Shown here: piece after piece, positions 1 through 9,819 of the stretch
How positions within the stretch are numbered: position 1 is the stretch's first letter
Layout: each line of letters begins with the position of its first letter
Assembly (NCBI GenBank): GCA_039696685.1
Contig: CP155565.1
Location: forward strand, 124,001-188,000
Length of the DNA stretch: 64,000 nt
Direction: 5' to 3'
Source: Vibrio sp. CDRSL-10 TSBA
Lineage (GTDB): Bacteria; Pseudomonadota; Gammaproteobacteria; Enterobacterales; Vibrionaceae
The notes under the pieces: generated by a model
What the model was told of the DNA's origin: nothing
Seen by the model: only the letters and a program-made list of their open reading frames with translations
Database searches by the model: none
Translations under genes and position numbers: made by a program

Positions 1-1
1 A

Positions 2-85
2 CAACAGGCAGTCCTGACGGGTATGATGGGTAAAAATAATCGTCCGATTCAACCGCGCAATGCGCGAATTTTCGTCAGTAACTAA
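2..85 (+). CDS. C-terminal end of an unidentified protein (partial)
   Basis: An open frame enters from the left edge and ends at TAA (83-85). Only 27 residues are visible, ending in NARIFVSN. They are basic and polar with no recognisable motif, so no function can be given. A hairpin about 30 bp downstream could be its terminator. The gene's start and length lie outside the window. Confidence 0.5.
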   Translation, partial: QQAVLTGMMGKNNRPIQPRNARIFVSN

Positions 86-114
86 CGTCAAAATTTGTTA
101 TTTCGCGATATTTT

Positions 115-146
115 TCAGGGCTGAAGGATAAATTATTCAGCCCTGA
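115..146 (+). terminator. Hairpin after the left-edge gene
   Basis: The arms TCAGGGCTGAA (115-125) and TTCAGCCCTGA (136-146) are perfectly complementary over 11 bp with a 10-nt loop. No long T tract follows, so this may be a weak or factor-assisted terminator of the gene ending at 85. Confidence 0.5.
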
Positions 147-172
147 TATATTTGAGTCATGTTATTTACTTA

Positions 173-234
173 TATATCCCCTGTCTGCCTGAAGCGGTAG
201 CGGTGTTGCTGCAACTCCAACTAGCTTGGGGATA
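173..234. repeat. Short ERIC-like repeat, copy 1
   Basis: The element runs from TATATCCC to GGGGATA and carries the GAAGCGG and TTGCTGCAACTCCAACT words shared with the other copies at 13336, 23770 and 45402. It matches the terminal parts of an ERIC element without the roughly 60-bp centre. It is an imperfect inverted repeat in noncoding DNA. Confidence 0.65.
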
Positions 235-299
235 CATTGAATTCAATATGGGTTTAATATTTATAATAATTTATTTTGCTATTATTTAAATATAAAGAT

Positions 300-327
300 C
301 CACTCTGAATAAAGTCATTCAGAGTGG
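300..327. terminator. Perfect 11-bp hairpin in AT-rich spacer
   Basis: CCACTCTGAAT (300-310) and ATTCAGAGTGG (317-327) form an 11-bp stem with a 6-nt loop. The flanks are AT-rich without a run of T. There is no gene next to it, so its role is unknown. It could be a transcript 3' end or part of a noncoding RNA. Confidence 0.4.
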
Positions 328-899
328 TGATTAATATAAATCAGAATTAGCTTTTATTTGGGTTAATAAACCAACACCCTATAAATTGAAAATCACAAAT
401 GATGCTAAGATCACCCGTGTTTGCATTAATTTATAACCTTGCGTTTACTTTATCGTTTTATTTTTGCAAAGACAAATGAATCTCTGCAGCAAAAATGAAA
501 TGATAAATTTCATATTTATCGCTATAACTGCTGTGTGAAGGTGGTTATGGTGCGGAGTCTGAATTTTTTGTCTGATAAATTAACTGATTATGGAGAGAGT
601 TTCTTATCAGGTAGAAAGGTCTTTTTGGTTTTTATTCCTACTATATTTAATACATTTGCATCACTATTTTAGTGAGTGTTAACGATCACTCTCGGTGGTG
701 TTTAAATTTAGGTCATAATTGATGACATCATTCAGCGCCATTGATGAAGAAACCAGGTTATTCTTTACGCAAGTTCAATTTCGAAGACACCTGTTTGATA
801 TTCAGTAACGTTAACGGTTAAGGATACAAGTGTGACTCTTTTTCACAGCGATATCTGGTGATGAAAACACCAGATATCAGAGTGAGAATGGGTTTGAAG
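328..899. other. AT-rich intergenic stretch
   Basis: This spacer lies between the left-edge gene and the converging nitronate monooxygenase gene. It is clearly AT-rich. It holds one weak 41-codon ORF (547-672) and the palindromic word AACGTTAACGGTT near 806. I see no tRNA, riboswitch or recognisable coding remnant. Confidence 0.5.
547..672 (+). CDS. Possible small hydrophobic protein (41 aa)
   Basis: ATG at 547 is preceded by GAAGGTGG four bases upstream, a usable ribosome-binding site. The 41-residue product has a hydrophobic C-terminal half (VFLVFIPTIFNTFASLF) that could be a short membrane segment. No family is recognised, and a short ORF in AT-rich DNA may be chance. Confidence 0.2.
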   Translation: MVRSLNFLSDKLTDYGESFLSGRKVFLVFIPTIFNTFASLF

Positions 900-1993
900 T
901 CAGTGCGGGTAGGGCTCATCATACTGGCATTGACAATCGATCATTCCGCTTTCACATGCCAGCAGCAGGGTCAGCTCCGCCGCAGAAATTTCAACGCAGC
1001 CGGATGGGTTTTGTCCGCACCACAGCGGAGAAAAATCATCAAGGCCCCGGCTTTCTGCCAGTTTACGCAATGCAGTGACTTCGCTGGCGGCATACGGGAA
1101 ATCAGCCACCGAGTCACTGAGGTAACCTTGTTCACTCATTAACCGATTGACGATGCCGCGCGCCGGGCGACCGGAAAACAGGTTGGTCAGGGCGGTATGT
1201 TGTGAGCGCTCACTTTTAATGGCAGCGCGATGCAGCGCTGATGTTTTTGCCTCTGTGCACAGCAGGTAAGCTGTACCGAGCTGAACCGCGCTGGCACCCA
1301 GCATCATTGCTGCCCGAATGCCACGGCTGTCAGCGATGCCGCCGGCAGCAATGACGGGGACCCGTACTTGCTGGGCGATTTGTGGTACCAGTGCCGTGGT
1401 ACTGATTTGGGTGCTGGTGTCCTGACTCAGGAACATACCGCGATGTCCTCCGGCTTCGACGCCCTGAGCAATAATCGCATCAACACCTCGTGCTTCAAGC
1501 CAGCGCGCCTCTTGCAATGTGGTTGCGGAGGCAAGAATTGTACAGTCCCAATTCTGGATTCGTTTGAGCAGATCCGGCTCCGGCAGGCCGAAGTGAAAAC
1601 TCAGTATACCCGGGGTTGAAACGGCTCGATGGCATCGGCGATATCGTGGCTGAAGGGCATCCGGCTGGCTCCGCTTTCTTGTTTCGGTAGCGGTAAGTCC
1701 AGTTGCTGAAAATAAGGGCTCAGAGCTGTTTGCCAGCGTTGTTGCCTGCCAGCATCGAAGGCAGGCATGGAGTGGCAGAAAAAGTTGAGATTAAACGGTT
1801 TATCCGTTGAACGCTGAATGTGTTTAATTTCCTCCACCATGGTGTCGGCACTCAGCATCGCGCAGGGCAGGGAGCCCAAGCCCCCGGCCTGACACACCGC
1901 GATTGCCAGTTCGCTGTCTTGCACACCAGCCATCGGCGCCTGAATAATGGGCAGCTCGCACCCCAACAGCTCGTCAATGTTTCCTGTGTACAT
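900..1993 (-). CDS. NAD(P)H-dependent nitronate monooxygenase (frameshifted)
   Basis: This is an FMN-dependent TIM-barrel enzyme of the 2-nitropropane dioxygenase/nitronate monooxygenase family, which oxidises alkyl nitronates. The N-terminal part has the family opening LPIIQAPMAGV. The C-terminal part has GVEAGGHRG and the phosphate-binding VPVIAAGGI...GASAVQLGTAYL. The two parts lie in different frames that meet near 1604-1620. Removing two bases from GTATAC there gives a product of about 363 residues reading RVLSFHFGLPEPDLL; a one-base insertion would also restore the frame. The start at 1993 is chosen because AGGAG sits five bases upstream; the longer ATG at 2008 has no such site. It is probably intact in the cell. 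Confidence 0.82.
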
Positions 1994-2077
1994 ACGCTCT
2001 CCTGACAATAGCGGCCTGCGAAGATTTTAGATGTTGGTAGAAACAGACCTTGGTCGCCGACAGGGCTGCTCTTTAGA

Positions 2078-2692
2078 TTAAAACTGGTAACCTACACCAA
2101 TGTAGCCAGTCGACACTGTGACATCTATGTCTTCCACATCTTGTGCTTGAGCGACACGATATCCGGCATGCAGACTGATATTGTTGCGAAAAGCGACGCC
2201 GATCTCTGCACCGTACTGGAAGCCGCCCTTAGACGCTGACGCAGAAGATCCGGTTGATGTGTTTTCTAATTCAAAGTCAAGATGCCCTATGCCGCCAATC
2301 AGACTAACATAAGCATCTACTTGCTTGTAATGTTTAATGAAACGAGGCTTGATGTTCACAAAAACAGCATCGCCGTCGGCATCGACTAAATCAGCATATT
2401 GAACTGTGCCAAAATGGCGGTACTCAATTTCTACGCCCAATTTTACATCGCGATGAGTGTTAAATTCGTATCCGGCGGCGAGGTTGTATCCAAAATCGCC
2501 AAAGTCACCGCTTTCTTTGATTTTTGAATCACCGCTTTCCAATTCTGTATCGTTAAAAAATGCCAGGTCGGCGCTAAGGTAGACATTGCCGATATCCTGT
2601 TTTTTGTCAGTATTGTTATCGTCTTGTGCAAACGCCGCCGCGTTTAGGCCAAAGATTGTGACCGCAGGAAGTAACCAACTGCTAAATTTCAT
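2078..2692 (-). CDS. Outer-membrane beta-barrel protein
   Basis: The 204-residue protein has a clear signal peptide (MKFSSWLLPAVTIFGLNAAAFA, cut before QDD). Alternating hydrophobic/polar strands rich in Gly, Tyr and Phe follow, and it ends in GYIGVGYQF with the C-terminal Phe read by the Bam machinery. Length and pattern fit the eight-stranded OmpA-like/Opa-type barrel family. It should sit in the outer membrane; ligand or adhesion role is unknown. It stands alone, divergent from nothing obvious and following the nitronate monooxygenase on the same strand upstream. Confidence 0.75.
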   Translation of the reverse strand: MKFSSWLLPAVTIFGLNAAAFAQDDNNTDKKQDIGNVYLSADLAFFNDTELESGDSKIKESGDFGDFGYNLAAGYEFNTHRDVKLGVEIEYRHFGTVQYADLVDADGDAVFVNIKPRFIKHYKQVDAYVSLIGGIGHLDFELENTSTGSSASASKGGFQYGAEIGVAFRNNISLHAGYRVAQAQDVEDIDVTVSTGYIGVGYQF

Positions 2693-2898
2693 TAGTGCCT
2701 CTTTTTAATATTTTTAGCTCAAATTGCATGAATAGACAGACTTTCACCTTAGCACAAATGCAAATAATTGATATGCAACCATTTGTTTTAAAGATGATAT
2801 TGATAACAAAAATTGTCGTCAATGGTTATGCCTGGCAGGAGAGTAAAAGAATGCGGGAGAGTGAAAGAGTGGTCAAAAAATGCGGATTAGCAGCGTCA

Positions 2899-2920
2899 GT
2901 GGCCGGGCTAGCCCGGCCAC
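2899..2920 (-). terminator. 22-bp perfect palindrome downstream of STAS gene
   Basis: GTGGCCGGGCTAGCCCGGCCAC equals its own reverse complement. It lies about 30 bp past the stop of the minus-strand gene ending at 2952, and a TTTTTT run follows 14 bases further on that strand. It is probably the transcript end. Confidence 0.5.
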
Positions 2921-2951
2921 TTAATCGAATCAGCGCCTTCGCCAGTTCTGC

Positions 2952-3317
2952 TCAGCTATTTAGCCAGGCTTCAGCCTGCGCTTTTTCGCTGCGGTCAAAT
3001 GCCTTGATTTCTATATGGGGCATCAGTTTGCCCTCCAGTTCACTGGCGGTTTTGATCCACTGTTTATCGGACAGAATGGCTGCCTTATTGAAGCTTCGCA
3101 TCAGGGCAATTAATTCAGGCATCTGTTTCAGCTCAACCCAAATGGCATCCAGTGTGGGCAGATGATAATCGATGACATCGTACAGCATCACGCCATTTTC
3201 CATGCCTTCACCCTGGGTCAGCAACTGATCCAATGCGAAAGTCATGCCTTCTTTATCAAGAGTGCCGCTGATTTGAATATCGAGGCGGTTTTCTCCATGA
3301 CGGTTAACGGAAAACAT
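2952..3317 (-). CDS. SpoIIAA-like STAS/SEC14-domain protein
   Basis: This 121-residue soluble protein consists of one SpoIIAA-like fold of the STAS/SEC14 (DUF3478-type) family. It opens with MFSVNRHGENRLDIQISGTLDKEG, has the family-like core MLYDVIDY and ends with EKAQAEAWLNS. The family is common in marine bacteria. Its biochemical role is not established; binding of a small hydrophobic ligand or a regulatory function has been proposed for relatives. A strong GGGGGTG ribosome-binding site precedes the ATG at 3317. It is monocistronic. Confidence 0.75.
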   Translation of the reverse strand: MFSVNRHGENRLDIQISGTLDKEGMTFALDQLLTQGEGMENGVMLYDVIDYHLPTLDAIWVELKQMPELIALMRSFNKAAILSDKQWIKTASELEGKLMPHIEIKAFDRSEKAQAEAWLNS

Positions 3318-3517
3318 AGGTCACCCCCTTTCTGGCTAGAAACAAGCTCCATTTAAAGGATAGGGCGCAGGGTTTCACCTTGCCAATACGGGCTAGTGAA
3401 CTTGTGTGACCTGTGCTGTCCGCGCCGCGTTACATGTGAGTACGGCATGCTGCCAGACTGCAGCAAAAGCAAACGGAGAACAGTGAAGGCAAGCAGAGAG
3501 CTGCGAAGGTAATAAAC

Positions 3518-4152
3518 TTACTGCAGCAAGCTGGCGTATATTTGCTGGCCTTGCGCGGTCAGAGAGTAGACCCGCTGTTCTTCTTTAACTACCAGGCCGC
3601 TGTTGACCAGCTGGCGTAAGTGAAAGTTAAATTTGGTGTGATCTTCGACTCCCACCATGCGACACAAATCCATGAATTTGACTTTGCGGTGCAATTTGAG
3701 CTGCTTCACTACGGTGCGCCGAATCGGATTGGACAGGGCGCTGAAAATCTGGTCATGATGACGTTCTTCAATCTGGGCTTTCGGGCTGCGCTCCGCATGC
3801 ACCCGCTTCAGGGTGACCGACAAGGTGGTCAGATTAAACGGCTTGGTGAGAAACTCATCCGCGCCTTTTTTCATCGCATCAACCGCCAGATCGACGGTAG
3901 CAAAAGCCGTGGTGATCACAATGCCGATGTTAGGTTGCAGGCGGCGCAGGGTTGTCAGCGCATCAATACCTGTCATGCCACCCATCACGACATCAAACAG
4001 GGCAAGATCAAACGGTTTTCTCTGGCCGCGGCATCCAGGGCATCTTCGGCATTAGTACATGCGGTCACATCAAACGATTCCAGTGCCAGCGCTTCGAGTA
4101 GGACTTCACGCAGTTGCGGATCGTCTTCTGCCAGTAACAGTTTTAACGTCAT
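3518..4152 (-). CDS. Response regulator with winged-helix (ArsR-like) output domain (frameshifted)
   Basis: The product is about 210 residues. The receiver begins LLLAEDDPQLREVLLEALALE with the acidic pair, then LALFDVVMGGMTGIDAL with the phospho-acceptor Asp, VITTAFATVDLA with the conserved Thr/Ala, and the Lys of FLTKPF. The C-terminal part (HHDQIFSALSNPIRRTVVKQL...HLRQLVNSGLVVKEE) is an ArsR-like winged helix instead of the usual OmpR, NarL or Fis output. The start ATG (4152) overlaps the kinase stop in TGATG, so translation is coupled. The receiver is broken near 4016-4025 (GAGAAAACCGTTTGATC). One missing base or two extra bases would explain this; the single-A rule that repairs most other breaks here does not. 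Confidence 0.85.
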
Positions 4153-5537
4153 CAAATATTCCTCGGAATGCGAACTTCCACTGTCAGGCCGTTATCGTGG
4201 TTATAGAGCAGCAGTTCGCCGTTGTGTTGCATAATTATTTGTTTGCACAGTGCCAGGCCCATGCCGGTTCCTTCACCTTTGGGTTTCGTGGTAAAAAACG
4301 GTTGGGTCGCCTTGTGTAACAGGGCATCCGGCATACCGCCACCACAGTCAGTGAAGGTGATGATGGCGTATTGTTGATTCTGAATGGCGCGGATCCGCAG
4401 TACCTTGGTGTCATGACTGGCATCGACGCTGTTACCAATCAGGTTGCTGAACACTTCTTCCAGCAATCCGGCATCACCGGAAATGCCCAGCTGATGGTCA
4501 ACGTCAACCAGCACATCGAACTCTTCCAACCGGTACTGATTGAGCGTTAACGCCTGCTCAATAACCTGTGACAGGTTCACAGGCTGACGCTGGATTGGTC
4601 TGTGGTGTGCATAGTTGAGTACCTCCTGGCTGATTTCCGCAGCCCGGTTCAAGCCGAAGCGGATGCGGTCAATCTGGCGCTTGTGATTGGCATTATCGTT
4701 TAGTTGGCGCTCGAGTAAATCACAGCTCATCAATGCACTGCTGAGCGGGGTTTTGATCTCGTGGGCAATCGCCGAGGTCAGTTCACCAAGTTCGCGCAGT
4801 TTGGCATCTTGCAGAGACAACTGCAGGTTTGCCTGCAACTGCTGATCGTGCTCGCGGTCAAAAACACGCAATGTATGCCAGAGGCTGAGCATCACGGCAT
4901 ACGCACAAACCAGACGCAGCAGATGCACCCACAAAGGTTCAGGCCCCTCACCGAGCAGGCTGGCACACAGCGCGTAGCTTATCAGCGATAACCCCAGTGC
5001 CTGAAACGGCAGTGCTGAGCCGTAGCCGTTGCTGTTAATACGACGTGCATAAGAAAAGAGCGCGCAGCCGGCCAGAATGCTGAATCCGACCCCCAAGGTC
5101 CAATACAGATAGTTACTGGCATAGTGCACAAACACCGGATAGCTGAATTGGCTGTATAACCAGTACAAGTGGCTGAGCAAAATCAATGTCAGCAGCCAGA
5201 TAACACGTTTAATCCGGCGCAGCAGAGCCTCATTCCAGCTTGTCAGTGCCAGCATGCGCCAGGCGAAGTAAGCCAGAGGGATAAATGACAGCCCCAATTT
5301 TAGCACGAGGAATGTTTCCAGCTGCCGGGTCAAAGCGAATTCATGCTGATAGAGATCGAAATAGAGTTCAGACCAGAGATGCGCAGCATGAACAAGCCCG
5401 AACAGGGCGAAAACCGGCAGTACTTTGGCAATCAGAATTTGGCTGTTGTTGAGGTTACGCGAGAATATAGCGAAAGCGATGGCAAAAAAAGCCAGTCCGG
5501 AAAGAAGGTAAAGTTTGAAAATGATAAGCATGTCCAT
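4152..5537 (-). CDS. Membrane sensor histidine kinase
   Basis: The protein is 461 residues. Residues 1 to about 230 hold roughly seven hydrophobic segments with very short loops and no large periplasmic domain, so the signal is probably sensed in or at the membrane. Then come a DHp domain with the phospho-acceptor His in TSAIAHEIKTPLSSAL, the N box EEVFSNLIGNSVDAS, and the ATP lid motifs DCGGGMP and GEGTGMGLALCKQI. The C-terminus overlaps the response-regulator start by one base, so the two form a cognate pair. The stimulus is unknown. Confidence 0.88.
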   Translation of the reverse strand: MDMLIIFKLYLLSGLAFFAIAFAIFSRNLNNSQILIAKVLPVFALFGLVHAAHLWSELYFDLYQHEFALTRQLETFLVLKLGLSFIPLAYFAWRMLALTSWNEALLRRIKRVIWLLTLILLSHLYWLYSQFSYPVFVHYASNYLYWTLGVGFSILAGCALFSYARRINSNGYGSALPFQALGLSLISYALCASLLGEGPEPLWVHLLRLVCAYAVMLSLWHTLRVFDREHDQQLQANLQLSLQDAKLRELGELTSAIAHEIKTPLSSALMSCDLLERQLNDNANHKRQIDRIRFGLNRAAEISQEVLNYAHHRPIQRQPVNLSQVIEQALTLNQYRLEEFDVLVDVDHQLGISGDAGLLEEVFSNLIGNSVDASHDTKVLRIRAIQNQQYAIITFTDCGGGMPDALLHKATQPFFTTKPKGEGTGMGLALCKQIIMQHNGELLLYNHDNGLTVEVRIPRNI

Positions 5538-5711
5538 GTCGGGAGTCTAATTAACCTGGTCAACACTATCAATTGGCAAACTTGCTCAAAACCTCACAGT
5601 TAGATTGCAGTAATCGTAGGTGTGGCACGCTTTCACCCCCCCGCACAAATGAAAACTTCGACCCGCCGATCAAAGCAGACGGGCCGAATGACATCTCAAG
5701 GAGAGGTCGGG

Positions 5712-7269
5712 TTACTGCGGTGGCGCGTAACCGAGGCGCATTCCGCCCCAGTGACGGCCGTTCACGTAAACCGGTACCGAGATATCGTGCATCACTTCTC
5801 CGGTGTCGCGCTTATAAGTTTGCAGCAGCATGGTTTGCTGATGCTGGCCGCATCGCATGCCGACCCGGTCTGAAAAGATGCGTTTGGTGCGGTTGCCCAC
5901 CATATCCTGCTGTTGGTTGCCGGTCAGTGGCTGGCAGAACTTATTATTGTGAGTCGGGACGTAACCATGGTCGTTGGTCGCAATGGCATACACCATCTCT
6001 GGCCGCCGGCTCAGAACCGGCTCCTGGAGGGCAGGCAGTACCGAATCGCAGTATTTATCAAATGCGGTCTGATATTTGGCTGGCTGGGTGTTGCCAACGG
6101 GCTGGTGCTGGCGGTCAAACAAGGCCTGCTGCGATATCACACCACTGGTGATGTCCTGCTCGAATTTTTCACCCACCGCCGTCGCCAGCGCCGAGGCCAG
6201 TTCATAGAAAGGCCGGTGCATGGATTGCGGATAGTGTTCGACCAGGACCGCGTTACTGTGTTCGGCAAGTTGCATTAAATGTTCTGCTTCGGTCTGTAGT
6301 TCGAGCAGTTCGTGATCACTGGCCGACAGTTTCCTGCTGGCTATGGGTAATGGCACGGGCGATCTGACGCAGGCTCTGTTCATTACTGGCCACGTCGTCA
6401 CTGATGGCGCTCATCTGGCTCTCGACCTGTTGTGACTGGCTGGCAATGGTCTCCAGCCGTTGGCTGACACTTTCAACCCGTGCGACACCTTGTGTCACAT
6501 TCGCTGCCACTTCTCCTATTGACTGGGTCACCTGCCGGGTCTGAGCCAGGATCTCTGCAACAATCTCTGACACTTCCTCGGTACTGCGCGCAGTACGCTC
6601 TGCCAGGTTACGCACTTCATCAGCGACCACGGCAAAGCCGCGTCCGCTTTCTCCGGCACGTGCTGCTTCAATCGCGGCGTTCAGAGCCAGCAGGTTGGTC
6701 TGAGCGGCAATACTTTCAATTACTTCGACCACGGTTTCGATACGCTCAACCTGAGATTCCAGGCTCTGGATCTGCGCCACTGAGTCTGCTGTCTGTGAGC
6801 TGAGTTGCTGCATACTTTGTACGGCTTGATCTAGCTCTGCCCGTCCTTCCTCACTGGTCGCCCGCATCACTTGAGTGGCCTGCAGGGCTGAGTTAGTGTG
6901 TGAGGCGCTGACGGCCAGCGTGTCAGTAATGGCTTCTGAGCTGTCAGAAATCCGTTCTATTGATGTCACCTGACGCGAGGTTTGCTGTTTAACGGTGTCA
7001 ATGGCGTACGACACTTTGGCGGCGCTAACCGCATTCTGGTTCAGTTCGGTGGCTATCTGCGCGGCGACCGGATCGCTGCCGTCCATGGAATGGATGCTTT
7101 TCTGGTTGGGATGGCGCTGCTTTAGCTGCCACGGAGCAAGGCAGAGCGCGACAGCGCTGCCAAGCACGATCATTAGCGCACTGCTGAGACCGAGCCATTG
7201 TCCGGCTGCGGCCGATAGCAATGCGCACAGAGCGATCGCTAAGCCTAAACGTTGTTGAGTCGATAACAT
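5712..7269 (-). CDS. Methyl-accepting chemotaxis protein with C-terminal sensor domain (frameshifted)
   Basis: About 518 residues. Two hydrophobic segments near the N-terminus are followed, with no periplasmic domain, by a cytoplasmic signalling hairpin with the CheA/CheW-contact tip ([25 protein letters not shown]...[16 protein letters not shown]). After the hairpin comes a region of about 200 residues containing [30 protein letters not shown] and [21 protein letters not shown]. This has the look of a Cache-like small-molecule domain, here placed after the signalling domain. The frame breaks at 6329-6333; removing one T from GTTTC joins the parts as [21 protein letters not shown] precedes the ATG. 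Confidence 0.85.
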
Positions 7270-7458
7270 ACTTCGTCCTAATCATTATTATTGTGTTTCG
7301 TTTGTTGGACTATAACGTGATTAATGTGCCGGAAGCGGTGAGCTTGTGCGGGCTTTCACTAAAGTCTGATGGTGAGCTTGGCTGAAATATGCTGAGAATG
7401 CGGCGCAGTTTGCACTCTGAACGGGGAGTTTAGGGGAGGGGCATGCGAAAATAACGCT

Positions 7459-7482
7459 CGCGGCGGACCTGAGCCCGCCGCG
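7459..7482 (-). terminator. GC-rich hairpin downstream of transporter gene
   Basis: CGCGGCGG (7459-7466) and CCGCCGCG (7475-7482) form an 8-bp all-GC stem. On the minus strand ATTTTC follows. It lies 27 bp past the stop of the minus-strand transporter gene. Confidence 0.6.
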
Positions 7483-7508
7483 TCATGTTCATGATATGGC
7501 CTCTGTGC

Positions 7509-9168
7509 TCAGAGGCTCCACAAAATCAACGCCAGAATTTGCGGCGAAAGGATGCGCAGGCACATTACCAGCGGATACACCGTGGCGTAGGCCAGCGCAG
7601 AAGCACCGCTCTCTTCATGAATCGCATTGGCAAAGGCCAGGGCTGGTGGATCGGTCATCGAACCGGCCAGCATGCCGCAGATGGTCAGGTAATTCAGCTG
7701 GCCGAACAAACGCGCCAGAATGCCAACAGTCAGTAATGGGATCGCGGTGATCATCACGCCATAACCCATCCAGCTCAGGCCGTCACCATCGACCAGCGTG
7801 GTGACAAAATTGCCGCCGGATTTGAGTCCGACCACTGCCAGAAACAGCACAATACCGATTTCGCGCAGTGCCAGGTTGGCGCTCGGTGGCATAAACCAGT
7901 ACAGCTTACCAATGCTGCCAATCCGGGCCAGAATCAAGGCAACGATCAGCGGGCCACCCGCCAAACCGAGTTTTATTGCGGCGGGAAAACCGGGCAGATA
8001 AAACGGAATAGAGCCAAGCAGCACGCCAAGGCCAATTCCGACAAACACCGGCAGCATCTGCACCTGTTGCAGTTTCTGGTGAGCATTACCGACAATACCG
8101 CTCACCGCTTCGATGGCTTCCTGACGACCGACCAGATTAAGAATGTCACCGAATTGCAGGGTCGACTGGCTGGTCGGGACCAGCTCAATACCGGCGCGGT
8201 TGAGACGAGAGACCACCACATCGTATTTCTGTTTCAGATCGAGATCGCGCAGTTTCTTACCCAAAACGATCTCATTGGTCACCACCAGACGTTGGACCCG
8301 CAATTCTGTGCCACGGGTCGACAGGGAGGCATCGACTTCTTCGCCGATCACCAGCCGGGCTTTATCAAGTGCCTTTTTATCGCCGACCAAATGCAGCAAA
8401 TCGTCGACTTCAACTCGCGATTCCGGTTTAGGAACATGCAGAGTATCGCCCCGTTTGAGGCGAGAACACACAATGTCGCCTTCACTCAGAGCCGGAATGT
8501 CTTTGAGGAATAAGCCATTCAGGTTGGGATTACGCACCGCCACGTTCATGGTGTGCAGGCTCTCTTTTTTGTGTCCGTTGTGCGTCTCGAACTCCTGCGC
8601 TTCGTGATTGATATTGACACGAAACATCATTCTAAGCAGCCACATGGTCAGCAGAATGCCGCAGATACCGAACGGATAAGCGATAGCGTAGCCCATCCCG
8701 GTAAGGTCAAGCAGGTTACGTTGCTCACCCAGTTTCGGTCAGAATCTGTTGGCCGGCACCCAGCGAAGGGGTATTGGTGACGGCACCGGAAAAGACGCCG
8801 AGTATCACCGGCAAAGGGACATCAAACAGATAATACAGGCCAACGGTCACAGTGCAGCCGAGCAGCACAATCAGTACCGCAAAGCCATTGAGCTTAAGGC
8901 CGGAACTGCGCAGCGAGGAGAAGAAGCCCGGTCCCACCTGAATGCCTATGGTGTAAACAAATAGGATCAGACCGAATTCCTGGATAAAGTGCAGGGTTTC
9001 ATAGTTGAGCGTGACGCCCCACACCCCGGTATAGTGACCAACCAGAATACCGCCAAACAGTACTCCGCCAATCCCAAGACCAACGCCGTAGATCCGCCAG
9101 TTCCCAATCCATAAGCCCTGCACCGCCACCAGCGCCAGAATGCTGATAGAAAGCGCAATATCACTCAT
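7509..9168 (-). CDS. YidE/YbjL-family (aspartate-alanine exchanger-like) transporter (frameshifted)
   Basis: About 552 residues. The layout is five or six transmembrane segments, a central cytoplasmic part with two TrkA-C (RCK_C) domains (for example [19 protein letters not shown]), then a second membrane block including the repeated [12 protein letters not shown] / [14 protein letters not shown] motifs of the AAE superfamily. Some relatives exchange amino acids; the substrate here cannot be told. The frame breaks at 8732-8736. Removing one T from GTTTC restores [20 protein letters not shown]. The start at 9168 has AGGAG seven bases upstream. Confidence 0.85.
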
Positions 9169-9733
9169 AGTGAAGCTCCTGATTTCATTTAAAATCGGGG
9201 AGGGCAAATTACAATGAACGGCGGACAGGGGCAGGCTTTCGCACAGTGACTGTTTGCGGTGTCCGTGTAGACGGCACCATATTGACAGCGGTTACTCCGG
9301 TAACCGTTGCAACGACAACAGCGTTCAGGTCTGCGGCTGAAGGGTTCAAATGCTGCCGGCGATTTCGATCAGAAGTGTATTCTGTGTAAACCCGCAATGT
9401 GAGTATCGGTTATGTTGTCCCGGTATCAGATCATGACAGCTTTGGTATTGCCCTTAACTGATACTGAGTATGAATTTATTGCGGGGGCAAAGTTAACCGG
9501 ATTGATGCAAAATTGTGCGCCTGGGCAGAAATAAATTTTGTGTGATAACTAACTGTTAAACATACGTAAATAGTGTTAATCGGCTGGCATGATTGATGTT
9601 GGTTTTACATTGTTCTCCCCAACATAACTGCAGCAAAAAGTATGTGCGCGACTGCATAAAATACTCTGTTGGTGATAAAATATGTTGCTGGCGATAAAAT
9701 ATGTGGAATTTGGCAGTGAAAGTAATATTGCAC
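9169..9733. other. Intergenic region with a 16-bp direct repeat
   Basis: AT-rich spacer upstream of the transporter. TGGTGATAAAATATGT (9670-9685) and TGGCGATAAAATATGT (9689-9704) form an imperfect direct repeat with 19-bp period. Nothing else is recognisable, and no ORF here has a credible start site. Confidence 0.4.
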
Positions 9734-9773
9734 AGCGCCCTGCTGACGCCAACGGCAGAGTCAACAGGGCGCT
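9734..9773 (-). terminator. Hairpin downstream of PanE-like gene
   Basis: AGCGCCCTG (9734-9742) pairs with CAGGGCGCT (9765-9773), and the stem can extend inward through CTGAC/GTCAA. It lies about 45 bp past the stop at 9820. No strong T tract follows. Confidence 0.5.
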
Positions 9774-9819
9774 TGGATAGATCTGACAGACCAGACTCAA
9801 TCGGGATGGTGATGGTGTA

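Noticed and set aside
3620..4234. Long plus-strand ORF opposite the two-component genes
   Set aside because: It is antisense to a well-supported response regulator and kinase and shows no family features.
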